Shown here: positions 17,904 through 27,369 of the stretch, piece after piece
How the letters are laid out: the number at the start of each line of letters is the position of its first letter
Position numbering within the stretch: position 1 is the first letter of the stretch
Assembly: GCA_018056165.1 (NCBI GenBank)
Contig: JAGPGD010000003.1
Span: 1-51,206, forward strand
From: Paludibacteraceae bacterium
GTDB taxonomy: Bacteria; Bacteroidota; Bacteroidia; Bacteroidales; Paludibacteraceae
DNA: 51,206 nt
Direction: 5' to 3'
Made by a program: the position numbers and the translations under genes
Notes under the pieces: model-generated
Seen by the model: the letters and a program-made list of their open reading frames with translations, nothing else
The model's database searches: none
Told to the model about the DNA's origin: nothing

Positions 17904-18392
17904 ATGTATAAAAACAATATTGTAATACCGGTCACTATTTGTCAATTTGAAGAATTGTCCCCTTCATATCAGCATCTCATCATAAAAGCAAAAGAAGAGG
18001 TAAAAAAAGCCTATGCTCCTTATTCACATTTTTATGTAGGAGTAGCTTTAGAACTGGGGAATGGCGAAATTATCACAGGAAATAATCAAGAAAATTCGGC
18101 TTATCCTTCAGGTTTATGTGCCGAACGAGTTGCAATTTTTTATGCAAATGCAAAATATCCTGAGGTACCCGTTAAAACATTAGCAATTGCAGCTTTTAGC
18201 AACAATGAATTCTTAAAAAAACCAATCACTCCTTGTGGAGCTTGCCGACAAGTTTTGCTTGAAACTGAACTTCGTTTTCAAAATGATATTACTATTTTGC
18301 TTTATGGAAGCGAAGAAATTTATTTAATTAGAAACGTAAAAGATTTACTTCCTTTAAGTTTTGATAAATATCAATTAAAAGGTAATAAATAA
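17904..18392 (+). CDS. cdd: Cytidine deaminase
   Basis: 162 residues, deaminating cytidine and deoxycytidine to uridine compounds in pyrimidine salvage. The zinc site is complete: NQENSAYPSGLCAERVAIF has the Zn Cys and catalytic Glu near residues 72-73, and PCGACRQVLLE near 109 supplies the other two Cys. The length is that of the homotetrameric type (about 130) plus about 25 N-terminal residues. An ATG codon at 17904 is the first in frame. Confidence 0.94.
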   Translation: MYKNNIVIPVTICQFEELSPSYQHLIIKAKEEVKKAYAPYSHFYVGVALELGNGEIITGNNQENSAYPSGLCAERVAIFYANAKYPEVPVKTLAIAAFSNNEFLKKPITPCGACRQVLLETELRFQNDITILLYGSEEIYLIRNVKDLLPLSFDKYQLKGNK

Positions 18393-18421
18393 TTGCTTCT
18401 TTTTCTTTTTCTTTTTCCTTG
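18392..18421 (+). repeat. Short polypyrimidine tract
   Basis: CTTTTT-like units are repeated about four times right after the cdd stop. This is a simple-sequence stretch of no clear role. Confidence 0.5.
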
Positions 18422-18497
18422 TTTATTTGAATTATTATTTTTATATTGGCTCTCGTTTACTAACAGTATTTTTTCTTGTAATTAAAATTAAGAGAAG

Positions 18498-18884
18498 ATG
18501 GCAAAAAATAAGCTTCAATTGGAATATCCACTTAAATCAGCTTCTATAAGTTTGCTTTGGAACAAAATAGGTACTCCGCTAGGACTTTCTGAATGGTTTG
18601 CCAATGAAGTAATTGTAAACGATAATAAATATCTTTTTAAGTGGAATAATTATGAAGAAACAGCTTATTTGTTAGATATTAAACCTTTGATGAAAATTCG
18701 TTTTCAATGGGAAGATGAAATAGAAAATAATACCTATTTCGAACTAAAAATTGAAACCAATGAAATAACCGGAGAAGTTGCGCTGGTAATAACTGATTTC
18801 ACTGATAATATTGAAGAAGAGGATGTTATATTGCTTTGGGATAAGCAAATAGATGAATTGAAACGTAAAACAGGTATTGGGTAA
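18498..18884 (+). CDS. START-like (SRPBCC) domain protein
   Basis: 128 residues resembling the AHSA1/START-like family: LEYPLKSASISLLWNKIGTPLGLSEWFANEV at the N-terminus, then KWNNYEETAYLLDIKPLMKIRFQWED, and a C-terminal helix IEEEDVILLWDKQIDELKRKTG. The fold forms a hydrophobic ligand-binding cavity; the ligand is not known. It is followed by a clear terminator, so it does not belong to the next operon. Confidence 0.84.
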   Translation: MAKNKLQLEYPLKSASISLLWNKIGTPLGLSEWFANEVIVNDNKYLFKWNNYEETAYLLDIKPLMKIRFQWEDEIENNTYFELKIETNEITGEVALVITDFTDNIEEEDVILLWDKQIDELKRKTGIG

Positions 18885-18927
18885 TAAAATTGTTTTTAAA
18901 ATTATTTTTACTTCAATTAATTTAATT

Positions 18928-18974
18928 ACCATTTGTTTTGGAGAACTTTTCCACTTAACAAATGGTTTTTATTT
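18928..18974 (+). terminator. Intrinsic terminator after the START-like gene
   Basis: ACCATTTGTT pairs perfectly with AACAAATGGT (10 bp), the loop being 19 bases, followed by TTTTTATTT. It lies 43 bases past the gene's stop codon. Confidence 0.87.
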
Positions 18975-19046
18975 ATAAATAAAATTATAGCTTTCAATGA
19001 ATGTTAATTTCATATTGTTTCTCCTAAATTATTGAACTTTTTGGTG

Positions 19047-19054
19047 TAATTTTG
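19047..19054 (+). promoter_or_regulatory. Bacteroidetes -7 element for the permease-ribBA operon
   Basis: TAATTTTG followed by CA matches the consensus. It lies only 14 bases before the ATG at 19069, so the mRNA leader would be very short, under about 10 bases. Confidence 0.6.
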
Positions 19055-19068
19055 CATTTTAAAAAATC

Positions 19069-20535
19069 ATGTTCAGAGTAAAAATAATACATAAATATAT
19101 TTTCAAAAATTTTATCACGCTCTTTATCATGACTTTCTTTATCTGCATCTTTATTTTGTTGATGCAGTTTTTATGGAAACATGTAGAAGATTTGGTGGGT
19201 AAAGGAATCAGCATTTCTGTTTTATTTGAATTTTTCAATTATTCAGTTCTAACTTTGGTGCCGATGGCTTTACCGCTTGCCATCTTGCTCGCTTCACTAA
19301 TGACCTTTGGAAATCTGGGAGAAACCTCTGAGCTTACAGCTATGAAAGCATCTGGAATTTCTCTTTTTAGAATCATGCAGCCTCTTATTTTCTTTATCGC
19401 CCTTGTTTGTGTTGGTGCTTTTTATTTCTCAAATTATGTTTTGCCTATCTCTCAAACAAAATTATGGACATTAATTTTTTCATTGAAACAGAAATCACCT
19501 GAATTGGAAATACCAGTAGGAGAATTCTATACAAACATAGATGGCATAAATATCTATGTACGTGAAAAACAAGGAAAAGCTCTAAAAAATTTAATGATTT
19601 ATGATTTTTCGGCTGGATTTAATAATGCAACAGTAATGATTGCAGATTCTGGCGAAATAAATTTAACAGAAGATAAAAAGTATTTATTGCTCTCTCTGTA
19701 CAATGGAGAAAGTTTTGAAAATCTTAAAAATCAACGTGTCACTGATAATCCTGCAAGTATTCCTTACAGACGAGAAACTTTTAGGACGAAAGAAATTTTA
19801 ATTGATTATGATGCACAATTTAATCGTTTAGATGAATCACTACTTCGCGATCAACATATCAGTAAAAACATTTCACAACTTTCGTATTCCATTGATTCTG
19901 TTAGTAAAGTTGTAAAAAATATAAGTATTCAGCAATCAAATGAATTATTAAATTATAGTTCATTTGCTCGTGAAAGAAACACTGTTTCAGCATCAGTTCC
20001 AATAGAAAAAAACGAAAACATCACTTTAAATGCCGATTCACTTTTTTTATCGTTGAATCAGTCTTCTATGATAAAAGCTGTGGAATACGCCATTTCACAA
20101 GCTCAGCAAATAAAGGATCAAGTTGGATTCAATAAAATTATATTAAATGAACCTATCATGTATGTTAGAAGGCATCAGGTAGAATGGCATCGAAAATTTA
20201 CGCTTTCTTTTGCATGCTTAATATTTTTCTTCATTGGAGCACCTCTGGGAGCTATTATTCGTAAAGGTGGTTTGGGAATGCCTGTGGTGATTTCGGTAGT
20301 AATGTTTATTATTTATTATATCATTGATAATACAGGCTATAAAATGGCACGGGAAGGTCTATGGTCAACTTTTGCGGGCATGTGGCTTAGCTCTTTTGTA
20401 CTTTTACCAGTAGGTATATTTTTAACTTATAAAGCAGTAAAAGATGCTCCACTCCTGGATGCTGAAGAATATACAAAAATATGGAATAAAATGAATCAAA
20501 AACTGAATTCATGGATAGACAAAATTAAAATATAA
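19069..20535 (+). CDS. LptF/LptG-family lipopolysaccharide export permease
   Basis: 488 residues. Three N-terminal helices (from about residue 12; MTFFICIFILLMQFLW, then LVPMALPLAILLASLMTFG, then IFFIALVCVGAFYFSNYVL) and three C-terminal helices flank a large periplasmic beta-rich domain, the LptF/G layout. GETSELTAMKASGISLFRIM is the coupling helix that touches the LptB ATPase. It helps extract LPS from the inner membrane. Which of LptF or LptG it is cannot be decided. The middle domain is longer than in E. coli (about 360 residues), which I associate with Bacteroidetes. ribBA follows by 31 bases. Confidence 0.9.
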   Translation: MFRVKIIHKYIFKNFITLFIMTFFICIFILLMQFLWKHVEDLVGKGISISVLFEFFNYSVLTLVPMALPLAILLASLMTFGNLGETSELTAMKASGISLFRIMQPLIFFIALVCVGAFYFSNYVLPISQTKLWTLIFSLKQKSPELEIPVGEFYTNIDGINIYVREKQGKALKNLMIYDFSAGFNNATVMIADSGEINLTEDKKYLLLSLYNGESFENLKNQRVTDNPASIPYRRETFRTKEILIDYDAQFNRLDESLLRDQHISKNISQLSYSIDSVSKVVKNISIQQSNELLNYSSFARERNTVSASVPIEKNENITLNADSLFLSLNQSSMIKAVEYAISQAQQIKDQVGFNKIILNEPIMYVRRHQVEWHRKFTLSFACLIFFFIGAPLGAIIRKGGLGMPVVISVVMFIIYYIIDNTGYKMAREGLWSTFAGMWLSSFVLLPVGIFLTYKAVKDAPLLDAEEYTKIWNKMNQKLNSWIDKIKI

Positions 20536-20566
20536 GATTTGATATTCGATTAAATGATAATTATTT

Positions 20567-21817
20567 ATGGACACAAAATTAAACACCATTGAGGAAGCAA
20601 TTGATGATATCCGCCGCGGAAAATTTGTTATTGTAGTTGATGATGAAGATCGTGAAAACGAAGGAGATTTTATTTGTGCTGCTGAAAAAATTACTCCTGA
20701 AATGGTGAATTTTATGATTACACACGGAAGAGGAGTAGTGTGTGCTCCTTTGACGGAAGAACGATGCAAGGAATTAGATTTGGAAATGCAAGTTGATATT
20801 AATACTTCCATACATTCCACTCCTTTTACGGTAAGCGTAGATAAATTAGAAGGTTGTACTACTGGCGTTTCTGCTGCCGATAGAGCAGCTACTTTAAGAG
20901 CATTGGCAGATCCTGCATCCAAGCCTGAAACTTTTGGACGTCCCGGACATATTTTTCCTTTACGAGCAAAATCGAAAGGAGTTTTACGAAGAGCTGGTCA
21001 TACTGAAGCAGCAATAGATCTAATTCGCTTAGCAGGTTTATATCCAGTAGGTGCACTTATTGAAATAATGAATGAAGATGGCACAATGGCACGGTTGCCT
21101 CAATTAATAGAAATTGCTAAACGTTTTGATTTAAAAATAGTGACTATTGAAGATTTGATTGCTTATCGACTCAAAACTGAATCATTGATTGAAAAAGGAG
21201 AAAAGGTCGATTTGCCTACCCTTTATGGACATTTTAATTTGATCCCATTCCGTCAAATTTCAAATGGAAAAGAACATATAGCTTTAATAAAAGGTGAATG
21301 GCAGAAAGAGGAACCTATTCTGGTGCGAGTACATTCATCTTGCGTAACCGGGGATATTTTTGGTTCTCTACGTTGTGAATGTGGTGAACAATTACATAAA
21401 GCAATGCAAATGATTGAGAAAGAAGGAAAGGGAGTGATTGTTTATATGAATCAGGAGGGAAGAGGGATTGGCTTGATGAATAAAATAAAAGCTTATAGAT
21501 TGCAGGAACAAGGACTTGATACAGTTGATGCTAATTTACATTTAGGTTTTGATGCTGATGAAAGAGATTATGGTGTTGGAGCACAAATATTAAAATCAAT
21601 CGGCGTAACAAAAATCAAACTTTTAACCAATAACCCTGTAAAACGCATAGGTTTAGAAGCTTATGGATTGTCAATTGTTGAAAATGTTCCTATCGAAATC
21701 CAACCTAATCCTTATAATGCTTTCTATTTGGAAATTAAAAAGAAACGAATGGGACATGATTTAAAATTCATAAAAGATGAATCTGATCCAAATAATGAAA
21801 AGCCAACCAATGTATGA
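20567..21817 (+). CDS. ribBA: Bifunctional DHBP synthase / GTP cyclohydrolase II
   Basis: 416 residues combining the two entry enzymes of riboflavin synthesis. The RibB part (about 1-205) has [13 protein letters not shown] (metal and substrate acidic loop), [26 protein letters not shown] and [12 protein letters not shown]. The RibA part (about 210-405) has [19 protein letters not shown] with the three zinc Cys, and [19 protein letters not shown] with catalytic residues, then LLTNNPVKR. All key residues are present, so both activities are expected. It is in an operon with the LptF/G permease and is unlinked to ribH. Confidence 0.96.
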   Translation: MDTKLNTIEEAIDDIRRGKFVIVVDDEDRENEGDFICAAEKITPEMVNFMITHGRGVVCAPLTEERCKELDLEMQVDINTSIHSTPFTVSVDKLEGCTTGVSAADRAATLRALADPASKPETFGRPGHIFPLRAKSKGVLRRAGHTEAAIDLIRLAGLYPVGALIEIMNEDGTMARLPQLIEIAKRFDLKIVTIEDLIAYRLKTESLIEKGEKVDLPTLYGHFNLIPFRQISNGKEHIALIKGEWQKEEPILVRVHSSCVTGDIFGSLRCECGEQLHKAMQMIEKEGKGVIVYMNQEGRGIGLMNKIKAYRLQEQGLDTVDANLHLGFDADERDYGVGAQILKSIGVTKIKLLTNNPVKRIGLEAYGLSIVENVPIEIQPNPYNAFYLEIKKKRMGHDLKFIKDESDPNNEKPTNV

Positions 21818-22128
21818 GAATATAGTTTCTCCTTTTTTGAGATTGGCTATTGAATTTATGGTTGATTATAAGATGAAAGTGACCAATTAATAGGCATAAG
21901 TTAGTGCTCTCTTTTTGCATGAAATAATAATTTTCCACAATCTTTTCTCTTGTTTCTAATGTTTCTAAGAATTTAAAAAGAAAAATAAGTTGTTTCTAAA
22001 CAATAGTGTTTTTAAAAAAATGTTGTATTTTTACATAAAATTCAGAGTAAAAAAATATTTATCATTTTTTAGTTTATCAAAGAAAAATTTTTAACCACTT
22101 ATCTCATAAAATAAAGGAGGATCGCATT
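21818..22128. other. Gene-free interval before the phasin gene
   Basis: About 310 AT-rich bases with no gene or hairpin terminator that I can support. A TATTTTTAC sequence near 22024 is a near-match to the -7 element. The notable feature is the strong ribosome-binding site at the right end. Confidence 0.4.
22113..22121 (+). promoter_or_regulatory. Unusually strong Shine-Dalgarno site of the phasin gene
   Basis: AAAGGAGGA lies 7 bases before the ATG at 22129. Such a perfect anti-16S match is rare in Bacteroidetes genes, and no other gene in this window has one. It suggests high expression. Confidence 0.75.
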
Positions 22129-22434
22129 ATGTCAGAAATTATCAAAAATGCAGTTTTAGCAGGCATAGGGCTTATTTCATTGACCCGCGAAAAAGCTGAA
22201 GAATTTGCCAAAGAACTGATCAAGAAAGGCGAGTTGTCTGAAAATGAAAAGGCTAAATTTGTTAAAGATGTTCTGGAGCAATCAGAAAAAAGCAAAAGAG
22301 AAATAGAAGAGAAAATAGAAAAAACAGTTGAAACGGTAATGGCAAAAATGAATATCCCTTCCAAAAAAGAGTTTGAAGAATTAAAGAAGAAAGTAGAAGA
22401 ATTATCGCAACTGTTAAATAAAAAGACGGAATAA
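22129..22434 (+). CDS. Phasin-family (PhaF/PhaI-like) protein
   Basis: 101 residues. The N-terminal IIKNAVLAGIGLISLTREKAEEFAKELI segment has the family look of polyhydroxyalkanoate granule-associated proteins; the rest is a long charged helix, with a leucine-containing coiled coil near the C-terminus (EELKKKVEELSQLLNK). In other bacteria such short proteins coat storage granules or bind membranes or DNA. No PHA synthase is in view, so the granule role is doubtful. It lies 48 bases before an ABC1 kinase gene and is probably cotranscribed. Confidence 0.8.
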   Translation: MSEIIKNAVLAGIGLISLTREKAEEFAKELIKKGELSENEKAKFVKDVLEQSEKSKREIEEKIEKTVETVMAKMNIPSKKEFEELKKKVEELSQLLNKKTE

Positions 22435-22481
22435 AAACCAATCAAAATTCTTGTTTTATTTCATCTCATAAAGCCTAATGA

Positions 22482-24176
22482 ATGGCAGATTCTTATCTAT
22501 TGACAAACTTTAGCTTACGGAGCAATTTGGATAAAGTCAAACGAAGCCGCCAAATTATTTCAGTTTTTATGAAATTTGGGGTGGATTATCTTTTTAATGT
22601 TTCTCATGTCAATGTTTTATCAAAATGGCGGAAACGTAAAAAAGGTTATCAGCAATTATCAAATCCTGAAAGGCTACGTTTGGCTTTTGAAGAGTTGGGC
22701 CCTACTTTTATTAAATTTGGGCAAATTTTGAGTACTCGCCCAGATTTTTTACCTCCTGCTTATATTCATGAACTTGAAAAACTTCAGGACAAAGTTTTTC
22801 CTGTTGATAGTTCTCAAATAATAAAACTCATTGAAAAAGAGATTAATAGACCTTTAAATGAAGTGTTTAAAGAATTTGAAGAACAACCCGTTGCTTCAGC
22901 TTCTTTAAGTCAGGTTCATAAGGCTATTTTGTACAATGGAGAAACAATAGCTTTAAAAATTCAGAAGCCTAACATTCAAAATACCATTGAAATTGATCTT
23001 TCTATTTTGGAAAGTTTTGCTGAAATACTTGAAAAACGACTTCATGATGGACCTTTTTACAAACCTAAAGCCATTGTTGGAGAAATAAAAAAAGCTATCA
23101 GAAAAGAATTAGATTTCCTGAACGAAGCACATAATTTTGATAAATTTCGGAATAATTTTAAAGGAGTTGATTATATTAAAGTTCCAAAAATTTATTGGGA
23201 GTTTACTACTGAAAAACTCCTGACAATGGAATTTATGGAAGGTGTAAAAATTAATGAAATTACGCAGGAAAAATATCAATCTTTGTTTGATGTAAAAAAA
23301 GTTGCCAATCAAGCCGCTGAAGCCCTTTTAAAACAAATTCTTTTGGATGGTTTCTTTCATGCCGATCCTCATCCAGGCAACCTTTTTGTTCAACCACCTT
23401 CTACCATTGTGATGCTTGATGTGGGGATGACAGGTTATCTGGACGAAAAGACTATTATTATCATAGCGAAAATTTTACGGGCGGCTAATGATAAAAATTT
23501 TGAAAAAGTAATAAAATTATTTCGTGAATTAGGAATTGTAGTAAAAGAGGTAGATAAGCGTTTGTTTGCAGAAGACCTGAACGAATTAATCGAAAATTAT
23601 TCGGATCGTCCTTTTAAAGTCATAAGTTTAGCCCGAATGAATCAAGATATTCTGGATATCATGATGAAGTATCATATGACGGTTCCATCAAATCTGGTAA
23701 TGATGATTAGAGCAATGTCCATTGCCGAATCTATTGGAAAGCAGTTGGAACCTGATTTCGATATGTTTGAATTGGTTAAACCCTTTGTTAGAAAAATATA
23801 TTTTAAAATTTATTCTCCTAAAAATTGGAAAAGACGAGGCGTTGATGTAATAGAAGAAAATGCAGAATTCTTAGAACATTTGCCTCAAAATTTGTCTGAT
23901 TTATTGAGAAAATTAAAAGAGGGACAATTAGAAGTAAAACTTGAACATCATAAACTGGAAAATCTTACCCAAGAAATCAAAGGATCAAGTAATCGTATTT
24001 CTGTCAGTTTAATTATTGCGGCCATTATTGTTGGGTCTTCTTTAATTTTACAACAGCAAATTGGACCTTTGGTTTCTAATATTTCTATTCTTGGCATAAT
24101 AGGTTATATACTTGCCTGCATCATGGGCTTTGGTCTTATTATTTCTATTTTCAAATCAAGAAAAAGAAAAGAATAA
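22482..24176 (+). CDS. ABC1/AarF/UbiB-family atypical kinase
   Basis: 564 residues. Family features: KFGQ motif in [17 protein letters not shown] (about residue 78), the Ala/Ser-rich nucleotide loop [11 protein letters not shown], the Lys of IALKIQKP, the catalytic loop HADPHPGN (about 293) and a DVG version of the metal-binding DFG (MLDVG). The C-terminal 60 residues hold two membrane helices. UbiB-type proteins act as ATPases that extract or deliver quinone precursors and lipids. Bacteroidetes use menaquinone, so a ubiquinone role is unlikely and the lipid partner is open. Confidence 0.92.
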   Translation: MADSYLLTNFSLRSNLDKVKRSRQIISVFMKFGVDYLFNVSHVNVLSKWRKRKKGYQQLSNPERLRLAFEELGPTFIKFGQILSTRPDFLPPAYIHELEKLQDKVFPVDSSQIIKLIEKEINRPLNEVFKEFEEQPVASASLSQVHKAILYNGETIALKIQKPNIQNTIEIDLSILESFAEILEKRLHDGPFYKPKAIVGEIKKAIRKELDFLNEAHNFDKFRNNFKGVDYIKVPKIYWEFTTEKLLTMEFMEGVKINEITQEKYQSLFDVKKVANQAAEALLKQILLDGFFHADPHPGNLFVQPPSTIVMLDVGMTGYLDEKTIIIIAKILRAANDKNFEKVIKLFRELGIVVKEVDKRLFAEDLNELIENYSDRPFKVISLARMNQDILDIMMKYHMTVPSNLVMMIRAMSIAESIGKQLEPDFDMFELVKPFVRKIYFKIYSPKNWKRRGVDVIEENAEFLEHLPQNLSDLLRKLKEGQLEVKLEHHKLENLTQEIKGSSNRISVSLIIAAIIVGSSLILQQQIGPLVSNISILGIIGYILACIMGFGLIISIFKSRKRKE

Positions 24177-24359
24177 ATTTTTCTTTGAGAAATCAAGTAT
24201 TTTAAATCTTCTTAAATCCGCGTTCAAAATACAAACGAATCATCAAATTTCAACTAAAAATTTGAATTTTTTCAAGCAAAATTTCTTACCTGCGAATTTT
24301 AGCGAGCTCAAAATAAAATGAATATTAATATTAAAGTTGTCAAAATGAGAAACTTTTTA

Positions 24360-24367
24360 TAATTTTG
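24360..24367 (+). promoter_or_regulatory. Bacteroidetes promoter of rpsA
   Basis: TAATTTTG matches the -7 consensus; a GTTG ending 20 bases upstream fits the -33 element (consensus TTTG). The start codon is 66 bases downstream. Confidence 0.6.
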
Positions 24368-24433
24368 TGCCCGTATTTTTTAATATCAACATAAAGTCTA
24401 ACTCACTATTTATTAGTAATAAAAAATTAACGA

Positions 24434-26791
24434 ATGGAAGAAAAACAAAACATTACAGAAGAAAAAAATGAAACTTTATCAGAAGTTGAAATGAAGGAAA
24501 CACAACCTTCAGAAAATGTTGTAGAAACAGAAAATATTCCAACCGATGAAAACCAAGAAAAAATTAACAGTGAAATTTCTGTTGAAGAAGTAAAAGAAAC
24601 TGTAGTACCTTTAGAAGAAAAACAAATTTTAGAAGAAATTCCTTCAAACGAAAAAACAAAAATTGCTTCTGCTCCAATGGACGATTTCGATTGGGATGCT
24701 TATGAAAAAGGAGATATTGTTAGTTCAGAAGCAAAAAAGGAACTGGAAAAAGTTTATGACAACACTTTAAATGCCATTAAAGATAAGGAGGTAATTGAAG
24801 GAACAGTCATTGCTATTAACAAACGAGAAGTAGTAGTAAATGTCGGTTATAAATCGGACGGAGTAATCCCTACGAGTGAATTCCGTTACAATCCTGATTT
24901 AAAGGTTGGTGATAAAGTTGAAGTATATATTGAAAGTCAAGAAGATAAAAAAGGACAATTAGTCCTTTCACATAAACAAGCTCGTGTGAGTCGGGCATGG
25001 GAACGCGTAAACGAAGCACTGGAATCTCAGGAAATAGTTAAAGGATACATCAAGTGTCGTACCAAAGGCGGAATGATTGTTGACGTTTTTGGAATAGAAG
25101 CATTTTTACCGGGTTCACAAATAGATGTAAAGCCTATTCGTGATTATGACGCTTTTGTTAACAAAACAATGGAATTCAGAGTAGTAAAAATTAACCAGGA
25201 ATTCCGAAATGTGGTAGTTTCGCATAAGGCTATTATCGAAGAAGAACTCGAACAACAAAAGAAAGAAATCATTAGCAAATTAGAAAAAGGACAAATTCTT
25301 GAAGGCACGGTAAAAAATATCACTTCTTATGGTGTATTTATTGATCTGGGTGGAGTAGATGGTTTAATTCATATTACGGATTTGTCGTGGGGACGAATCA
25401 ATCACCCAAGCGAAATCGTTTCATTGGATCAAAAGCTGAATGTAGTTATTCTGGATTTTGACGAAGAGAAAAAGCGAATTGCTTTAGGCTTAAAACAGCT
25501 TACACCTCATCCGTGGGATTCACTGGATCCTAACTTGAAAATAGGCGATAAAGTTAAAGGTAAAGTAGTGGTATTAACTGACTATGGTGCTTTTGTCGAA
25601 ATTGCTCCAGGAGTAGAAGGTTTAATTCATGTGTCGGAAATGAGCTGGTCGCAGCATCTTCGTTCAGCACAAGACTTCCTGAAAGTGGGTGATGAAATAG
25701 AAGCTATTATCTTGACACTTGATCGTGAAGAACGAAAAATGTCCCTGGGTATCAAACAATTAAAATCCGATCCATGGGAAAACATCGAAGAACGTTATCC
25801 CGTCGGAAGCAAGCATGTTGCAAAGGTTCGTAATTTTACCAATTTTGGCGTTTTTGTTGAAATAGAAGAAGGTGTCGATGGATTAATTCATATTTCTGAT
25901 TTATCTTGGACGAAAAAAGTTAAACACCCTTCTGAATTTACACAAATTGGAAGTGATATAGAGGTTGTTGTTCTGGAAATCGACAAAGAAAATCGTCGTT
26001 TAAGTTTGGGACACAAGCAACTGGAAGAAAATCCATGGGAAGTATTGGAAACTATTTTTACAGTAGGTAGTGTCCATGAAGGCATTGTGGTAGAATTCCT
26101 GGATAAAGGAGCCATTATTGCCTTGCCTTATGGTGTGGAAGGATTTGCTGCAACGAAACATTTAATTAAAGAAGATGGTACGCAAGCCCAAATAGATGAA
26201 AAGTTGCCATTCAAAGTAATTGAGTTTAATAAGGATGCGAAAAAGATTGTTCTTTCCCATACACGCGTTTATGAAGATTTGAAACGAGAAGAAAAGGCTA
26301 AAGTTGCCGAAACAGAAGATGAAACTACAAAGAAAACGCTTACCAAACGTTCTAAGAAAAAAGAAGTAGCTACTACACCTTCGATAGAAAAAACCACGCT
26401 GGGAGATATTCAGTCACTGGCTGAATTGAAAGATCAACTGGATAATGAAGAAGCAACCAAACAAGCTGAACAGGAAGAAAAAAAAGCAACCAAAGCTAAA
26501 AAAACCAAAACTACTAAAACTTCAAAGGAAAAAGCTAAGGCTGAAGAACTTTCAGTAGAAGAAGAAACTACTCAGAAAGAAAAACAAGAAGAAGTTGTAG
26601 AAGAGTTGAAAATAGTTGAAGCTGAGAAAGTAACAAAAGAAAAAGAAACTCGGAAAAAAGAAAAGCCTCAGACAAAAGTGGTTGCAGATGAAAATTCTCC
26701 TGAAAATGAAAAGGAAAAGGAAGAAACGAAAAATGAAATTGAGAATGAAAATGCAGAAGAAAAGAAAAAAGAATCTTCTTCTGAGGAATAA
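24434..26791 (+). CDS. rpsA: 30S ribosomal protein S1 with long acidic and Lys/Glu-rich extensions
   Basis: 785 residues, against roughly 600 for Bacteroides S1. Residues 1-82 are a Glu-rich disordered extension, then DDFDWDAYEKGD, which I take as the usual start region of Bacteroidetes S1. Six S1 RNA-binding domains follow, roughly 118-187, 205-270, 285-360, 370-445, 455-535 and 540-610. TTLGDIQSLAELKDQL (about 654-669) resembles the normal C-terminal end; a further 115 residues almost entirely Lys, Glu and Thr follow. S1 anchors mRNA to the 30S subunit, valuable in a group with weak Shine-Dalgarno sites. Strong terminator downstream. Confidence 0.93.
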   Translation: MEEKQNITEEKNETLSEVEMKETQPSENVVETENIPTDENQEKINSEISVEEVKETVVPLEEKQILEEIPSNEKTKIASAPMDDFDWDAYEKGDIVSSEAKKELEKVYDNTLNAIKDKEVIEGTVIAINKREVVVNVGYKSDGVIPTSEFRYNPDLKVGDKVEVYIESQEDKKGQLVLSHKQARVSRAWERVNEALESQEIVKGYIKCRTKGGMIVDVFGIEAFLPGSQIDVKPIRDYDAFVNKTMEFRVVKINQEFRNVVVSHKAIIEEELEQQKKEIISKLEKGQILEGTVKNITSYGVFIDLGGVDGLIHITDLSWGRINHPSEIVSLDQKLNVVILDFDEEKKRIALGLKQLTPHPWDSLDPNLKIGDKVKGKVVVLTDYGAFVEIAPGVEGLIHVSEMSWSQHLRSAQDFLKVGDEIEAIILTLDREERKMSLGIKQLKSDPWENIEERYPVGSKHVAKVRNFTNFGVFVEIEEGVDGLIHISDLSWTKKVKHPSEFTQIGSDIEVVVLEIDKENRRLSLGHKQLEENPWEVLETIFTVGSVHEGIVVEFLDKGAIIALPYGVEGFAATKHLIKEDGTQAQIDEKLPFKVIEFNKDAKKIVLSHTRVYEDLKREEKAKVAETEDETTKKTLTKRSKKKEVATTPSIEKTTLGDIQSLAELKDQLDNEEATKQAEQEEKKATKAKKTKTTKTSKEKAKAEELSVEEETTQKEKQEEVVEELKIVEAEKVTKEKETRKKEKPQTKVVADENSPENEKEKEETKNEIENENAEEKKKESSSEE

Positions 26792-26813
26792 AGATTTTCT
26801 ATCATATAAAAAT

Positions 26814-26849
26814 GAAAAGGTTGCTTCAAAAAAGGCAACCTTTTCTTTA
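26814..26849 (+). terminator. Intrinsic terminator of rpsA
   Basis: GAAAAGGTTGC pairs with GCAACCTTTTC (11 bp) across a 10-base loop and is followed by TTTAA. It begins 22 bases after the rpsA stop. Confidence 0.88.
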
Positions 26850-27369
26850 ACCAAAATTTGTCATTAAACCCAGATTCAGCATTAGAAAGAAATGCAGTTA
26901 CAGTTAATTGTAAATCAGACGATAAGGTGCAAAATTTTCTAATGCGTATTGTTAGAAATATTTTAGAAAAAATTAGGGCTTAATTATTTATAATGAGCAG
27001 GATATAAAGCAATTCGATCTGAAAAAATGAAATTTTCTATTTTTGAAAGCTTACTTTGGATTTAAATTTATATAATTATCGTATACGTCTTTAAAAGGAA
27101 TCTTTTCAATTGAAAGGCAAGACAGATATTAACAAATCATCTAATTAAGTATTTTAAAAGACATCCGGCCAGGCAAATAATATGGAGTCTCTTCTTTAAT
27201 TAGTCAAGAAATTAAAAAAATATATCATGTAGTGGGTTTAAAAATTTCAGATATACTTTTTGAAATACCATGACTTAACCTCCGACTAAATACAAAAGGT
27301 TGTACTTATGTAAAGCATATATATTTGATAATCAACTACTTATAAATTTAAAGTAACAAAGTCAAGAGA
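26850..27369. other. Unexplained 520-base interval between rpsA and mnmA
   Basis: The genes on either side converge. All frames are short and broken. I see one small inverted repeat (TTCTAA...TTAGAA near 26936-26957) and a short GC-richer patch (CATCCGGCCAGGC near 27161-27174), but no tRNA, rRNA, terminator or known motif. It may be decayed DNA or hold a small RNA. Confidence 0.4.

Noticed and set aside
26552..26854. A Phe-rich minus-strand frame in the rpsA tail
   Set aside because: It is the mirror of the Lys/Glu-rich codons (AAA, GAA) of the S1 extension.
26990..27010. GAGCAGGATA near 26995 resembling the attenuator strand
   Set aside because: There is no complement, terminator or leader peptide nearby; a short chance match.
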